Of a DNA stretch of 64,000 nucleotides, positions 16,957 through 25,790 are shown piece after piece. The stretch spans positions 1 through 64,000 of the forward strand of contig RAYO01000001.1 of assembly GCA_003612335.1 (NCBI GenBank). Reading direction: 5' to 3'. Under the pieces are notes generated by a model, which saw only the letters and a list, made by a program, of their open reading frames with translations, was not told where the DNA came from and made no database searches. The position numbers were made by a program, and so were the translations under genes. Numbering within the stretch: the stretch's first letter is position 1; the number at the start of each line of letters is the position of its first letter. The DNA is from a bacterium 1xD42-67. GTDB taxonomy: Bacteria > Bacillota > Clostridia > Oscillospirales > Oscillospiraceae.

Positions 16957-17281
16957 TCAGCCCCCACAGTTCGATGAGCTGGGGCAGCACCTGGTAGATG
17001 GAGAAGGTGTTGAAGCTGTCCAGCCAATCCTCTGGGGAATCCGGGACGGCAGCGGGGTCGGCGTGTTTCGCCATGATGTAGGCGATGTTCTCGAACATCT
17101 CCAGAGAGAACATATCCAGCCCGGAGCTGCCCTCGCTGTTGTCGCCCACACTCTTTTCCAGAGCGGCGAGGTCCTTGTAGATGTCCCGGTGGAACTTCAA
17201 CCGGTAGATGCGGGGGATGGCGGCACTGGCCTTGAACGCCACCTGCTGGCCGTCAATTTCGATGGTGCGTTTGATACCCAT
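16913..17281 (-). CDS. Tail assembly chaperone
   Basis: 122 residues beginning MGIKRTIEIDGQQVAFKASA, rich in helices (IPRIYRLKFHRDIYKDL), with a Glu/Asp/Ser-rich middle. This size and place, between major tail protein and tape measure, identify the Gram-positive phage tail assembly chaperone, which coats the tape measure during tail assembly. The stop follows the AAAAAAA run, so a longer fused product through frameshifting is likely. Confidence 0.75.
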   Translation of the reverse strand: MGIKRTIEIDGQQVAFKASAAIPRIYRLKFHRDIYKDLAALEKSVGDNSEGSSGLDMFSLEMFENIAYIMAKHADPAAVPDSPEDWLDSFNTFSIYQVLPQLIELWGLNVQTDVQSKKTSPD

Positions 17282-17294
17282 GTGTCAGCCCTCC

Positions 17295-17912
17295 TTACCC
17301 TTCGCCGCCAGTGGTGTCAGCGTCCTCGTCCACAGCCGGAGTGTCCGCAGGCTGGTACACGCTCTTGTACCAGTTGTCGTAGACGCTGGCTTTGGTGGAA
17401 TCGCCGGTCTTAGCCTTCACATAGCCGGTGGAAAGGGGTCGGGCCTTCACCGTCAGGGTCTCGGTCTGCACCTCCCGGTTCTCCTCATTGGTCTTGGCGG
17501 AGATGGAGGGCCGTGAGGCGGAGCAGTTGTAAAGGACGTGGCGGATCTTCCGCACATCCCCATCGAACTCGAACAGGAGGGCAAACTTGCCTGTCTCGCT
17601 GGCGGCGTTCTCCAGCAGGACGCTGTTGGCGTCCGTGGTCTCCATGAGGATGTCCCGCCGGAAGGACTCCGGGATGAGGGCCACCTCCAGGTCGCCGTCA
17701 TAGCCCTGGTTGTTGTTGATGACGTAGTATTCGATACCGTCCGCATAGAAACTCTCCGGCTCACCCTGGGGGTCCAGGGAGAGGGACACCGCGCCGGGGA
17801 GAGCCACAGGCGCTGCCCAAGTGTACTTTCCGTCATTGTCCTGGGACAGCGGGGCGTAGTGGACGTTGCAGATATTAAACTTGACCTTGTTTCGCTTATT
17901 GGTGCTGCTCAT
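17295..17912 (-). CDS. Major tail (tube) protein, phi13 family
   Basis: 205 residues. MSSTNKRNKVKFNICNVHYA is the typical start of phi13-type tail tube proteins, with beta-strand segments such as SLSLDPQGEPESFYADGIEY and a ring-forming GYDGDLEVALIP. It polymerises as the tail tube. It begins four bases before the preceding gene ends (overlap 17909-17912). The C-terminal tail is acidic and probably disordered. Confidence 0.85.
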   Translation of the reverse strand: MSSTNKRNKVKFNICNVHYAPLSQDNDGKYTWAAPVALPGAVSLSLDPQGEPESFYADGIEYYVINNNQGYDGDLEVALIPESFRRDILMETTDANSVLLENAASETGKFALLFEFDGDVRKIRHVLYNCSASRPSISAKTNEENREVQTETLTVKARPLSTGYVKAKTGDSTKASVYDNWYKSVYQPADTPAVDEDADTTGGEG

Positions 17913-18232
17913 GCAGATACCTCCATTTCATAAAGGACCTCGTACAGCTTTTCGCTGTCGATCCACGTCTCGCCTTTGCCGTAAAAAAGGCCGCTCTCAT
18001 CCAGAGCGGCCTCGATCTGCTCCTCCAGCGCCGGGTCCTTCTTATCGGTGTAGACCTCGATGTGGAGGACATCCTGCTTGAAGTACACCACCCCATCGGC
18101 GGCGAAGTTGTCCGCATTGGGATAGCGGTACACCAGAAAGGGTGGGTCCGGCCCCTCGCCCTCGGCAAAGTGGTCATAGGCGAAGGGAAAGCCCAGCCGC
18201 TCCAGCAGGGCGGGAACATCTGATTTTTTCAT
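17909..18232 (-). CDS. Tail terminator/neck-type protein
   Basis: 107 residues (MKKSDVPALLERLGFPFAYD, then YTDKKDPALEEQIEAALDES). Size, fold pattern and position directly before the tail tube gene fit the tail completion protein that caps the tube and joins it to the head. The start overlaps the upstream stop by four bases. The family assignment is mostly by position. Confidence 0.65.
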   Translation of the reverse strand: MKKSDVPALLERLGFPFAYDHFAEGEGPDPPFLVYRYPNADNFAADGVVYFKQDVLHIEVYTDKKDPALEEQIEAALDESGLFYGKGETWIDSEKLYEVLYEMEVSA

Positions 18233-18609
18233 CGCAGTTTCCTTTCCGCGATCTCCAGCAGCTCCTTCTCCGCCAGGGCCTCGCCGGGGGCGATGTGGGG
18301 GAAGGCGCGGGTCCTGCCGCCGCCCCGCTTGGCGTGGCCGTTTTCCAGCAGATGGGTCAGCCGGTAGTGCTTCGCCGAGTGGACGGTGTTCACCAGGGAT
18401 TGGGCGGTTTCCTCCACCTTGGTAACCGTCCAGCTTGCTTTGTATTTGCCCGTCTTGACCGGGGCGCGGGACTGTATCTCGGCTTTCACATCCTCGCTGA
18501 CGATGCGGACAGCCTCTTTGACCTCGTCTGAGGCCATGGACACATATTCCTCCAGTTGGGCCATGACCACCTTGGGGAACTCGTCAATGGAAACGGTGTC
18601 TCTTGCCAT
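18229..18609 (-). CDS. HK97 gp10-family neck protein
   Basis: 126 residues. DEVKEAVRIVSEDVKAEIQ followed by SRAPVKTGKYKASW is the signature of the HK97 gp10 family, a head-tail joining component. The His/Lys/Arg-rich HLLENGHAKRGGGRTRAFPH is also typical. It overlaps the next gene by four bases. Confidence 0.85.
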   Translation of the reverse strand: MARDTVSIDEFPKVVMAQLEEYVSMASDEVKEAVRIVSEDVKAEIQSRAPVKTGKYKASWTVTKVEETAQSLVNTVHSAKHYRLTHLLENGHAKRGGGRTRAFPHIAPGEALAEKELLEIAERKLR

Positions 18610-18613
18610 GCCG

Positions 18614-18946
18614 TCACCGCCTTTCCCGCTGGGCGGTCAGCTTCAGCTTTTCATGCCGGAAATGCACATCGTCCACGCAGATGATGTTGTAGATATTGCC
18701 GCCGAACAGGATGCGGAACTTGGTGCCATCCAAATCCCGGAGCCGCTCACACCAGCGCACTTCAAATGCCAAAGTGTCGCTGCCCAATGTCTGCCCAGCG
18801 GCCCCGCACTCCTTGCCGGAGGCGAGGTTGGCGTAGGCGGCACAGGACCAGAAATCCACCCAGGCGTTGGTGTGGTTGCCGATGGCATCTTTCTGCACCA
18901 CGGCCTGCTGGATGGTGATGCGGGAGCGCAGCTTGGAAATGTCCAT
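18614..18946 (-). CDS. Phage head closure protein
   Basis: 110 residues starting MDISKLRSRITIQQAVVQKD, with NIYNIICVDDVHFRHEKLKL near the end, as in SPP1 gp16-like head closure proteins. It closes the portal channel after DNA packaging. It shares one base with the preceding connector gene's stop. Confidence 0.85.
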   Translation of the reverse strand: MDISKLRSRITIQQAVVQKDAIGNHTNAWVDFWSCAAYANLASGKECGAAGQTLGSDTLAFEVRWCERLRDLDGTKFRILFGGNIYNIICVDDVHFRHEKLKLTAQRERR

Positions 18947-19209
18947 CAGAAGGCCACCTCCCGCTCAGTGGCGAGGATATAGCGGAGCATCCGGGTCAGC
19001 TCGTCCATGTCGGCGCTTTCCCGATGCTCGTAGAGGTAGGCCACGGCGAACAGAGCCGCCACTTTGTTGATGGGAACTGGCTCCACCGCCTTCCGCAGCG
19101 TACCCTCGCACAGCGTTTCCGCCGCCCGGATGAACTTCCGAATGATGGTGTCATCATCGTCATGGTCAACCCGGAGATACTTCTTGGCCTCGTTCAGCGT
19201 GACGATCAA
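18946..19209 (-). CDS. Head-tail connector (gp6-like)
   Basis: 87 residues. I place the start at TTG 19209 because GGAGGTGAG stands five bases before it and the family begins here (VTLNEAKKYLRVDHDDDDT). The helices that follow match the HK97 gp6-like connector that binds the portal. An upstream in-frame extension lacks a ribosome binding site. Confidence 0.8.
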   Translation of the reverse strand: MIVTLNEAKKYLRVDHDDDDTIIRKFIRAAETLCEGTLRKAVEPVPINKVAALFAVAYLYEHRESADMDELTRMLRYILATEREVAF

Positions 19210-19270
19210 AATGCTCACCTCCAGAATGGGCAGGGGGTCCCGGCAGATACACCACCGGGACCCCAGCAGA

Positions 19271-20476
19271 TCACTTCGCGGCGGCGCTGGCCTTGATAGC
19301 CAGGAGCTGCACCGCCTCCGGCAGCACCAGCTTGCCGTCCACACGCTCCTTGGCGACAAAGCCCACCATGCCGTTCCCGGCGAACAGCTCCTTCAGCTCA
19401 GCGAAGGAACGGGTCCCCCGGTCGCCGATGTTGTAGTAGCTGAAATCGCCGAACGCGATGGCAGGCTTACCCGCAGTGATGGTGGGGAAGTAGGGAGAGG
19501 TGTGGATGGCGTAGCCGAACAGACGGTCCGGCTCCCCGGCCTGGTAGGAGGGCTGCCAGAGATACTGGCCGTTGTTGTCCTTCAGCTTGCGTAGCACCGC
19601 CAGTGTCTGGTCATTGGTGAGGAAGGCGGCGCTCTTGCGGTAGGGCCGCTTGAGGGCGTACACCAGGTCGATGACCTCATCCGCCGTGATGGAGGCCCCG
19701 GCAGTGGTGACGGCGGTCTGCGCCCCGCCGGTCGCCGCCAGCAGGCCCAGGGGCTTGCCGGTGCCGTCCCCGTTGAGGAAGGCGTCCTCCTCGGCGTTGC
19801 CCAGGGCCTTGGCGAACTGAGCGATGATGTAGTTTTCCAGACCGAAGGCGTTGTCGTAGAGCAGCTCCTCGGTGACCTTCACCGCCACATGGAGCTTGTG
19901 GGCGTCCAGGCTGATCTGGGCGAAAGTGGCGTCCCCGAAAGTGAGTGCGCCGCCCTCATCGATCCACGCGGCGGCGGGCTTGGTGGCGGCGATGTTGATC
20001 TTGTGTTCGCCGCTGGTGGTGATGCGGTGGCCCAGCCTGCGCATGATGTTCTCCTCGGTCAGCCCGTCGATGATCCGGGAGTCGTACTCCTCCGGCACCA
20101 GATAGCCGCCGTTGGCGTCGATGCCCTCCTGAAGAACGTTGCTCACCTGGCGGAAGTTGGTGCGCAGGGCGGTGAGCATGGCCTCCTTGTAGGCTTTGGA
20201 GGCCCGCCCGGTCTTGGGCTCGTCCGGGTCAGCGCCGCCCAGGGGCTTGCCGATCAGGGGGCTGGCGGTGGGCTTGGACAGCTCGGCGTCCAACGCCTCC
20301 TGCCGCTCCAGACGGGCGATCTCCTTGCCCAGGTCGGTGATATCCTGCTCCATGCGGGTGTAGGCAGCATCGTCCTCGGCGGACAGGACCCCCTTCTCGT
20401 TGCGGTGGCTGTCCAGGAAAGCCTTTGCAGCCGCCCACGCCTTGGCCCGCTTCTCTCTCAGTTCCAGAATGGTCAT
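19271..20476 (-). CDS. Major capsid protein, HK97 fold
   Basis: 401 residues. Residues 1-110 form a helical scaffolding-like delta domain (LRLKR/EKRAKAWAAAKAFL type, then MEQDITDLGKEIARLERQEA) that the protease should remove. The capsid domain follows (EGIDANGGYLVPEEYDSRII, FLNGDGTGKPLGLLA, AFLTNDQTLAVLRKLKDNNG). It builds the icosahedral head. Downstream of the prohead protease, as usual. Confidence 0.93.
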   Translation of the reverse strand: MTILELREKRAKAWAAAKAFLDSHRNEKGVLSAEDDAAYTRMEQDITDLGKEIARLERQEALDAELSKPTASPLIGKPLGGADPDEPKTGRASKAYKEAMLTALRTNFRQVSNVLQEGIDANGGYLVPEEYDSRIIDGLTEENIMRRLGHRITTSGEHKINIAATKPAAAWIDEGGALTFGDATFAQISLDAHKLHVAVKVTEELLYDNAFGLENYIIAQFAKALGNAEEDAFLNGDGTGKPLGLLAATGGAQTAVTTAGASITADEVIDLVYALKRPYRKSAAFLTNDQTLAVLRKLKDNNGQYLWQPSYQAGEPDRLFGYAIHTSPYFPTITAGKPAIAFGDFSYYNIGDRGTRSFAELKELFAGNGMVGFVAKERVDGKLVLPEAVQLLAIKASAAAK

Positions 20477-20490
20477 GATGTGTTCCTCCT

Positions 20491-21225
20491 TTAAAATTTC
20501 AAAAGTTCAAGCCGCTCCATCAGCGTGTCGATGGAACGGCCTGTGGGTGTAGGTTCGGGATTGGGCTTGCTGATATGGGTCTTGGCGGCGATCTTCCCCA
20601 TGAGGGAATTGACTACCGCCGCTGGGGAATACAGCATGGAGCCAGCGGGCGGGGCCTCGTCCCCGGCCTGGGCGCGGGGCAGGATGCCGTCCGCAAAGCC
20701 CAGCTCCACCGCTTTGTTCGCGTCCATCCAGGTCTCGCTGTCCATGAGGTGGGACAGCTTGGCGCGGGACAGGCCGCTCTTGATCTCATAGGCATTGATG
20801 ATGGAGTCTTTCACAGCGTCCAGCATAGCGATGGCCTTTTCCATCTCCCCGGCATCGCCCCAGGCGATGGTGGCGGGGTTGTGGATCATCATAGTGGACA
20901 CCGGGGACATGAGGACCTTGGTGCCAGCCATAGCGATGACCGAGGCGGCGCTGGCGGCGATACCGTCAATTTTCACGGTCACGTCATGGGGGTAGTCCAT
21001 GAGCATATTGTAGATTTGTGCCGCCGCCACGCAGTCACCACCGGGGCTGTTGATCCAGACGGTGATGTTGCCGTTGCCGGACATCAGCTCATCCTTGAAT
21101 ATCTGCGGGGTCACGTCATCGTCATACCAGCTATCCTCGGCGATGGTGCCATTGAGGAACAGCGTCCGTTCCTCCGGGGCCGTCTCCGCTGCCGACTTCA
21201 CTTTCCAGTTCCAGAATTTTTTCAT
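20491..21225 (-). CDS. ClpP-like prohead maturation protease
   Basis: 244 residues of the ClpP/S14 family. Visible are the oxyanion strand (NSPGGDC), the nucleophile region (DGIAASAASVIAMAG), the catalytic His (TMMIHNP) and a later Asp. It trims the capsid protein's delta domain during head maturation. The start lies inside the portal gene, 95 bases before that gene's end, behind GGAGAGGAGG; the overlap is in a different frame. Confidence 0.9.
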   Translation of the reverse strand: MKKFWNWKVKSAAETAPEERTLFLNGTIAEDSWYDDDVTPQIFKDELMSGNGNITVWINSPGGDCVAAAQIYNMLMDYPHDVTVKIDGIAASAASVIAMAGTKVLMSPVSTMMIHNPATIAWGDAGEMEKAIAMLDAVKDSIINAYEIKSGLSRAKLSHLMDSETWMDANKAVELGFADGILPRAQAGDEAPPAGSMLYSPAAVVNSLMGKIAAKTHISKPNPEPTPTGRSIDTLMERLELLKF

Positions 21226-22480
21226 CGGAATCCTCCTCTCCTGTCATAGTGGTATCTGCAAAAGCCCCAGCATCCTTCAGCGGGAGCATATTGCCATTGA
21301 TGAGGTACAGGTCGCCGCCCTCCTCGGCGGGGATGCGGTCGAGATTCTCCAGCTCCCGGATGTCGTTGGCAGACATCCAGCCGTTCTGCCGAGCGGTGGC
21401 GTAGCCATTCATCCGGCTCCAGTAGTCGCCACGGAGCAAGCCCTCCAAGTTGAACTTCACAAAATATTGAGACTTTTCTGCTTCGGTGAGCAAGGTGCGC
21501 TGGATGGACTGCTCCCAGCGGATTACCCAAGGCTCCAGCGTGTATTTCACGAACTCCAGCGACTGCTGCTCAATATTGGAAAAGCTCGACTTTTCCAGGT
21601 CGCCCACCATGTGGGGCGGCACTCGGAAAATTCGAGCGATCTCATTGATCTGAAATTTTCGTGTTTCGAGGAACTGCGCCTGCTCCGGCGAGATGCCGAT
21701 GGGCGTGTATTTCATGCCCTCCTCCAGAACGGCGATCTTATTGGCGTTGCCGCTGCCGCCGAAGGTGGACTGCCAGCTCTCCCGCACCCGCTGGGGGTCT
21801 TTGATGGTGCCGGGGTGTTCCAGGACACCGCCTGGAGCCGCGCCGTTGGCGAAGAACTTCGCGCCGTACTCCTCACAGGCGATGGCCATTCCGATGGCGT
21901 TCTTCGCCATAGCGATAGGGCTATATCCCACCAGCCCATCAAAGCCCAGGCCGGGGATGTGCAGCACGTCCGAGGGCCGGAGGATAACGGCCTGGTCCTT
22001 GGAGCGGACGGCCTCGTCATTGCTCCGCTGGTAGCTGTAGTAGAGCTGGCCCCGCTCGTCCCGGTCCACCGTCATTTTGTTGGGCATGAGGGGGTACAGC
22101 GCCATCACTTCGCCCTTGCCGTTGCGGATGACTTGGGCGTAGGCGTTGCCCCAGAGGAGCAAGTGGGTCATAAGGGTTTCCCGGAACACGAAGGAACTCA
22201 TTTCCGGGTTAGGCTCGTCATGGAGCAGGAGGTACAGCGGGTGGTCGATAGCCTTCTCCTTGCCGCCGTCCTCGGTGTAGCGGTAGAGGTTGAGGGGCAG
22301 GCCCGCCACGGCCTCCGCCAAGATACGGACGCAGGAGTACACCGCCGTCATCTGCATGGCGCTCCGCTCGGTGACGGCTTTGCCGGAGGTGGAACTGCCG
22401 AAGTAAAAGGTATAGCCGCTCCCTGCAGTACGGTCCTGGGGAGCATCCCGCGAACGGAACAGACTGCTGAAAAAGCCCAT
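21131..22480 (-). CDS. Portal protein, HK97 family
   Basis: 449 residues from ATG 22480 (MGFFSSLFRSRDAPQD), preferred over an upstream GTG because of AAGGAG spacing. Characteristic segments are AVYSCVRILAEAVAGLPLNL, LLLWGNAYAQVIRN, FQINEIARIFRVPPHMVGDL and SNIEQQSLEFVKYTL. It forms the dodecameric ring for DNA entry. The C-terminal end, encoded where the protease gene overlaps, is acidic. A plus-strand moron separates it from the large terminase. Confidence 0.92.
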   Translation of the reverse strand: MGFFSSLFRSRDAPQDRTAGSGYTFYFGSSTSGKAVTERSAMQMTAVYSCVRILAEAVAGLPLNLYRYTEDGGKEKAIDHPLYLLLHDEPNPEMSSFVFRETLMTHLLLWGNAYAQVIRNGKGEVMALYPLMPNKMTVDRDERGQLYYSYQRSNDEAVRSKDQAVILRPSDVLHIPGLGFDGLVGYSPIAMAKNAIGMAIACEEYGAKFFANGAAPGGVLEHPGTIKDPQRVRESWQSTFGGSGNANKIAVLEEGMKYTPIGISPEQAQFLETRKFQINEIARIFRVPPHMVGDLEKSSFSNIEQQSLEFVKYTLEPWVIRWEQSIQRTLLTEAEKSQYFVKFNLEGLLRGDYWSRMNGYATARQNGWMSANDIRELENLDRIPAEEGGDLYLINGNMLPLKDAGAFADTTMTGEEDSDEKILELESEVGSGDGPGGTDAVPQWHHRRG

Positions 22481-22532
22481 AGAGATCACACTCCTTCATT
22501 AAAAATGGGCATAAGAAAAGCACCACCCACTC

Positions 22533-22561
22533 TTGGAAAGCGGAAGATGCTGTGGTATAAT
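22533..22561 (+). promoter_or_regulatory. Promoter of the EcsC moron
   Basis: TTGGAA (22533-22538), exactly 17 bases, TATAAT (22556-22561), on the strand opposite to all phage structural genes. Confidence 0.75.
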
Positions 22562-22596
22562 TTAATAGTTAAAAATTTGGGGGAGGGCAAGGTGCC

Positions 22597-23325
22597 ATGT
22601 CTGAAAAGGTTCTTACAAAAAGCACATCCAAAAAAGCCATGCGAAAAAAGACAAGCCCTGATATCTTAGATGTGCTGTTTTCCGTGGCTCCGAGCTTAGA
22701 AAAATCTATAGCAGACATGGCTAATGACTATTTGGAGCATTATGGCACAAAAGAAAAAGCCGCCAAAAAACTGATAAATGATCATATTGTTAATGTAGCG
22801 ACAACGGGTACCCTCTCAGGAATATTGGGAACTGAATACTCAGCCGATTTGTCTGATGCACTCGAAGCATTGCTGAAACAACTTCACCTTCCCATAGCGA
22901 CATTTATACAGTTGCGAATGGTTGCAGGAATTGCTACGCTTGGTGGATTTGATTTACGAAATGAAGAAGTGAAGGGCAAGATATATCTCTGCCTCTTGAC
23001 AAGTACAATAGGGCATTTGTCCAAGAAACCTGGGAAGAAAATTACAGAAAAGATTATAATTCAAGCAATCAATGCATTTCCCGTAAAAGACATTCAGAGA
23101 ATAAACAAGGTGGCTGGTTTCCGCTTGGTTACTAAAAAGGGCAAGACAGGAGCAATAAACCTAATTGACCTGGTACCTGCAATCGTTATTCTGCTTTCGG
23201 TAGGAATAGATGCGGCATCTACAAAATTGATAGCATCAAATGCCTACACCGCTTTTATTTCAACCGAAACGGTTAATAACAATGACAAAGAAATTATTGT
23301 GATTGAAAAGTCAGTGCAAGATTAG
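22597..23325 (+). CDS. EcsC-family protein, independently expressed moron
   Basis: 242 residues, GC-poor compared with the flanking phage genes and on the opposite strand. RBS GGGGGAGGG precedes the ATG. Helical segments (GTLSGILGTEYSADLSDALE, QLRMVAGIATLGGFDLRN, VPAIVILLSVGIDAASTKLI) match the EcsC family, named from the Bacillus Ecs transporter locus but of unknown biochemical role. Hydrophobic stretches near 70-85, 105-120 and 190-208 suggest membrane contact. A single gene with its own promoter inside the late operon is the hallmark of a lysogenic-conversion gene; superinfection exclusion or host fitness are possible roles, not shown. Confidence 0.75.
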   Translation: MSEKVLTKSTSKKAMRKKTSPDILDVLFSVAPSLEKSIADMANDYLEHYGTKEKAAKKLINDHIVNVATTGTLSGILGTEYSADLSDALEALLKQLHLPIATFIQLRMVAGIATLGGFDLRNEEVKGKIYLCLLTSTIGHLSKKPGKKITEKIIIQAINAFPVKDIQRINKVAGFRLVTKKGKTGAINLIDLVPAIVILLSVGIDAASTKLIASNAYTAFISTETVNNNDKEIIVIEKSVQD

Positions 23326-23350
23326 CAATGATACAACAGATGTGGACTAT

Positions 23351-24952
23351 TCAAATAAAAAGTAGCCCCCGGCTGTCATACACACTCTCACTGATGTCGT
23401 TGCCGCAGCGGATAGCCCTGTCCAGGGCCATCACCGTGGCAACGGCACCATCGATTTTTTCGGTGGACTTTTCCTTGTCCGGCTTGATGTTGCCAGCCGG
23501 ATCGGTGCGGATGTAAATATTGTCCATCATCCACCGCAGCACCGGGTGACCACCGTGGGCCACCCGCTCCTCCAGCACCAGCTTCATCAGCTCCTTGGTG
23601 GGCGGGGACATATCCTTGAAGCCCTGCCCGAAGGGAACCACGGTAAAGCCCATGCCCTCCAAGTTCTGTACCATCTGAACGGCACCCCAGCGGTCAAAGG
23701 CAATCTCCCGGATGTTGAATCGTTCCCCCAACCGCTCGATGAACTTTTCGATGTAGCCATAGTGAACCACGTTGCCTTCGGTGGTCTGGAGGAACCCTTG
23801 CTTTTCCCACACATCGTAGGGAACATGGTCGCGCCTGACCCGGAGGTCGAGGTTGTCCTCTGGAATCCAGAAGTACGGGAGGATGCTGTATTTATCGTTC
23901 TCGTCCACGGGCGGGAACACCAGCACGAAGGCCGTGATGTCGGTGGTGGAGGAAAGGTCCAGCCCGCCGTAGCAGACCCGCCCCTCCAAGCTGTCCTCAT
24001 TGGCGGCAAAATCGCATTTGTCCCACCGCTCCATGGGCATCCAGCGCACCGCCTGTTTCACCCACTGATTCAAGCGGAGCTGCCGGAAGGAGTTCTCCTC
24101 GGCGGGATTCTGCTTGGCGGAGTCACACGCCGCCCGCACCTTGTCGATGCCCACCGTGATGCCCAGGGAGGGGTTAGCCTTTTTCCACACCTTGGGGTCC
24201 GTCCAATCGTCCCCCTCATCTGCACCGTAGATTACAGGGTAAAAGGTGGGGTCGATCTTCCGGCCCTCCAGAATATCCTTGGCCTTCTGGTGTGTCTCGT
24301 AGCAGATGGAGCGGGTGTCTGTGCCAGCCGTGGTGATGAAAAAGTAGAGCGGCTGCATCCGGGCGTCGCCGGAGCCTTTGGTCATGACATCGAACAGCTT
24401 TCTGTTCGGCTGGGTGTGTAGCTCGTCAAAGACCACCCCATGGATGTTGAATCCATGCTTGCTGTACGCCTCCGCCGAAAGCACCTGGTAGAAGGAGTTG
24501 GTGGGCTGGTAGATGATGCGTTTTTGGGAGGCCAGAATCTTCACCCGCTTGGAGAGAGCTGGACACATCTTCACCATATCGGCAGCGACCTCGAACACGA
24601 TAGACGCCTGCTGGCGGTCGGCGGCACAGCCATAAACCTCGGCCCGCTCCTCGCCATCGCCGCAGGTGAGCAGGAGGGCGACAGCGGCGGCAAGTTCGCT
24701 CTTGCCCATCTTCTTCGGGATTTCGATGTAGGCGGTGTTGAACTGGCGGTAGCCGTTAGGCTTGAGGGTGCCGAACACATCCCGGATGATCTGCTCCTGC
24801 CAGTCGATGAGTTCAAAGGGCTTTCCGGCCCAAGTCCCCTTAGTGTGACAAAGGCACTCGATGAACCCCACCGCATAGTCAGCGGCCTCCTTGCTGTAGG
24901 TGAAGTCCTTGGCCTTAAATGGGGTGGGCTTATATTTTTTCAGCTTGCGCAT
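23351..24952 (-). CDS. Terminase large subunit
   Basis: 533 residues. ATPase motor: Walker A-like IEIPKKMGKSELAAAVAL, Walker B GVVFDELHTQ, coupling motif FITTAGTD. Nuclease half: CYGGLDLSSTTDITAFVL, then IREIAFDRWGA and KIDGAVATVMALDRA. It cuts and packages phage DNA. The small subunit lies 8 kb upstream at 32.8-33.4 kb; the space between is filled by methyltransferase and accessory genes. Confidence 0.93.
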   Translation of the reverse strand: MRKLKKYKPTPFKAKDFTYSKEAADYAVGFIECLCHTKGTWAGKPFELIDWQEQIIRDVFGTLKPNGYRQFNTAYIEIPKKMGKSELAAAVALLLTCGDGEERAEVYGCAADRQQASIVFEVAADMVKMCPALSKRVKILASQKRIIYQPTNSFYQVLSAEAYSKHGFNIHGVVFDELHTQPNRKLFDVMTKGSGDARMQPLYFFITTAGTDTRSICYETHQKAKDILEGRKIDPTFYPVIYGADEGDDWTDPKVWKKANPSLGITVGIDKVRAACDSAKQNPAEENSFRQLRLNQWVKQAVRWMPMERWDKCDFAANEDSLEGRVCYGGLDLSSTTDITAFVLVFPPVDENDKYSILPYFWIPEDNLDLRVRRDHVPYDVWEKQGFLQTTEGNVVHYGYIEKFIERLGERFNIREIAFDRWGAVQMVQNLEGMGFTVVPFGQGFKDMSPPTKELMKLVLEERVAHGGHPVLRWMMDNIYIRTDPAGNIKPDKEKSTEKIDGAVATVMALDRAIRCGNDISESVYDSRGLLFI

Positions 24953-25006
24953 GGTGTGTCACCTCCAAAGGATATAAAAAATGACCTGCCCAGCGGCAAG
25001 CCAGTA

Positions 25007-25036
25007 ACGAGCAGCAGCCCCGAAGGGCTGGTGCTG
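25007..25036 (-). terminator. Hairpin shared with 26306-26329
   Basis: AGCCC-TTCG-GGGCT flanked by GCAGCA/TGCTGC forms a stable hairpin 25 bases after the stop at 25061. Twenty-four bases (25007-25030) are identical to 26306-26329. No clear U-run follows; it probably ends or processes the cassette transcript. Confidence 0.5.
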
Positions 25037-25060
25037 CGGTGTATTCGGTTTTGGTTCAAC

Positions 25061-25288
25061 TCACCAGGGGCATCCGCTGTTCTCGCAGCCCCGCGTGTCG
25101 TAGAGCATATCCTCCAAGGTGGTGTAGTGCTGGAGGTGGGCCAGTTCCTCTTGGAGCTGGTAGATTTCCTGGTACATCCCATCGTAGGCCCCGGCTGGGG
25201 CGAATCCGCAGCCAAGTTCCTCATCAGCCGCGATCCACTGCTCCAGATCGTCAATCTTCTTAATGATCTCCTTTTTCTGCCTCGTCAT
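25061..25288 (-). CDS. Small phage protein, function unknown
   Basis: 75 residues starting MTRQKKEIIKKIDDLEQWIA, mostly helical with heptad-like spacing, and ending in CENSGCPW. It lies 12 bases after the upstream gene and ends before a hairpin, as part of the same cassette. I do not recognise a family. Codon use fits the phage block. Confidence 0.6.
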   Translation of the reverse strand: MTRQKKEIIKKIDDLEQWIAADEELGCGFAPAGAYDGMYQEIYQLQEELAHLQHYTTLEDMLYDTRGCENSGCPW

Positions 25289-25300
25289 GTCTGGCCCCCC

Positions 25301-25603
25301 TCAGTTAGCCATCGCCCAGGCAATGGCGTGGCCGTTGTCCTCGAAGGTTTCCTCGGAAATGCTGACCAGTTCCACCCAGCCCTCGCAGGTGTGGTCGGCG
25401 GTGGTGAAGCGGTAGGTGGCCCCGTAGTAGCACCGCCCGTTGGGGTTGTAGAAGTACCCCGCGACCAGGATGCGGTCGCTGAAGGTGAGGATGGCGCCGC
25501 CATTGTGCATCATCTTCAGTTCGAGGTCCTCCGGGGTGGTGACCTTCTGGAGCCGATAGGTGTCGGCCTTCGCTGCGGTCTTGCTGTTCATCTTGATTTT
25601 CAT
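25301..25603 (-). CDS. Small phage protein, function unknown
   Basis: 100 residues from ATG 25603 (MKIKMNSKTAAKADTYRLQK), chosen because GGAGGG lies 7 bases upstream. Beta-rich (GGAILTFSDRILVAGYFYNP, YYGATYRFTTADHTCEGWVE). The start is preceded by promoter copy A 48 bases away. No catalytic motif is visible. Confidence 0.65.
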   Translation of the reverse strand: MKIKMNSKTAAKADTYRLQKVTTPEDLELKMMHNGGAILTFSDRILVAGYFYNPNGRCYYGATYRFTTADHTCEGWVELVSISEETFEDNGHAIAWAMAN

Positions 25604-25651
25604 GGTGTTGCCCTCCGTTTTCAAAGTGTGGTTTTCCCTTTCGGTATACCC

Positions 25652-25729
25652 ATATTCGCTCTAAACGGAGATAATAGCAAGTCAATTCGGAGCATAATCT
25701 ACACAAACATCCGGGGTAGAAACTGTGTA
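25652..25729 (-). promoter_or_regulatory. Phage-specific promoter, copy A, with upstream palindrome
   Basis: On the minus strand a TACACAG/TTGTGTA inverted repeat (25729-25700) is followed by TTGCTA (25680-25675), 17 bases and GAATAT (25657-25652). Confidence 0.65.
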
Positions 25730-25790
25730 TATTATGCCGCCGTATAACGAGGAGCAGGCCCTTCCGGGCCGTCCCCCTTGGGGCGATGGG

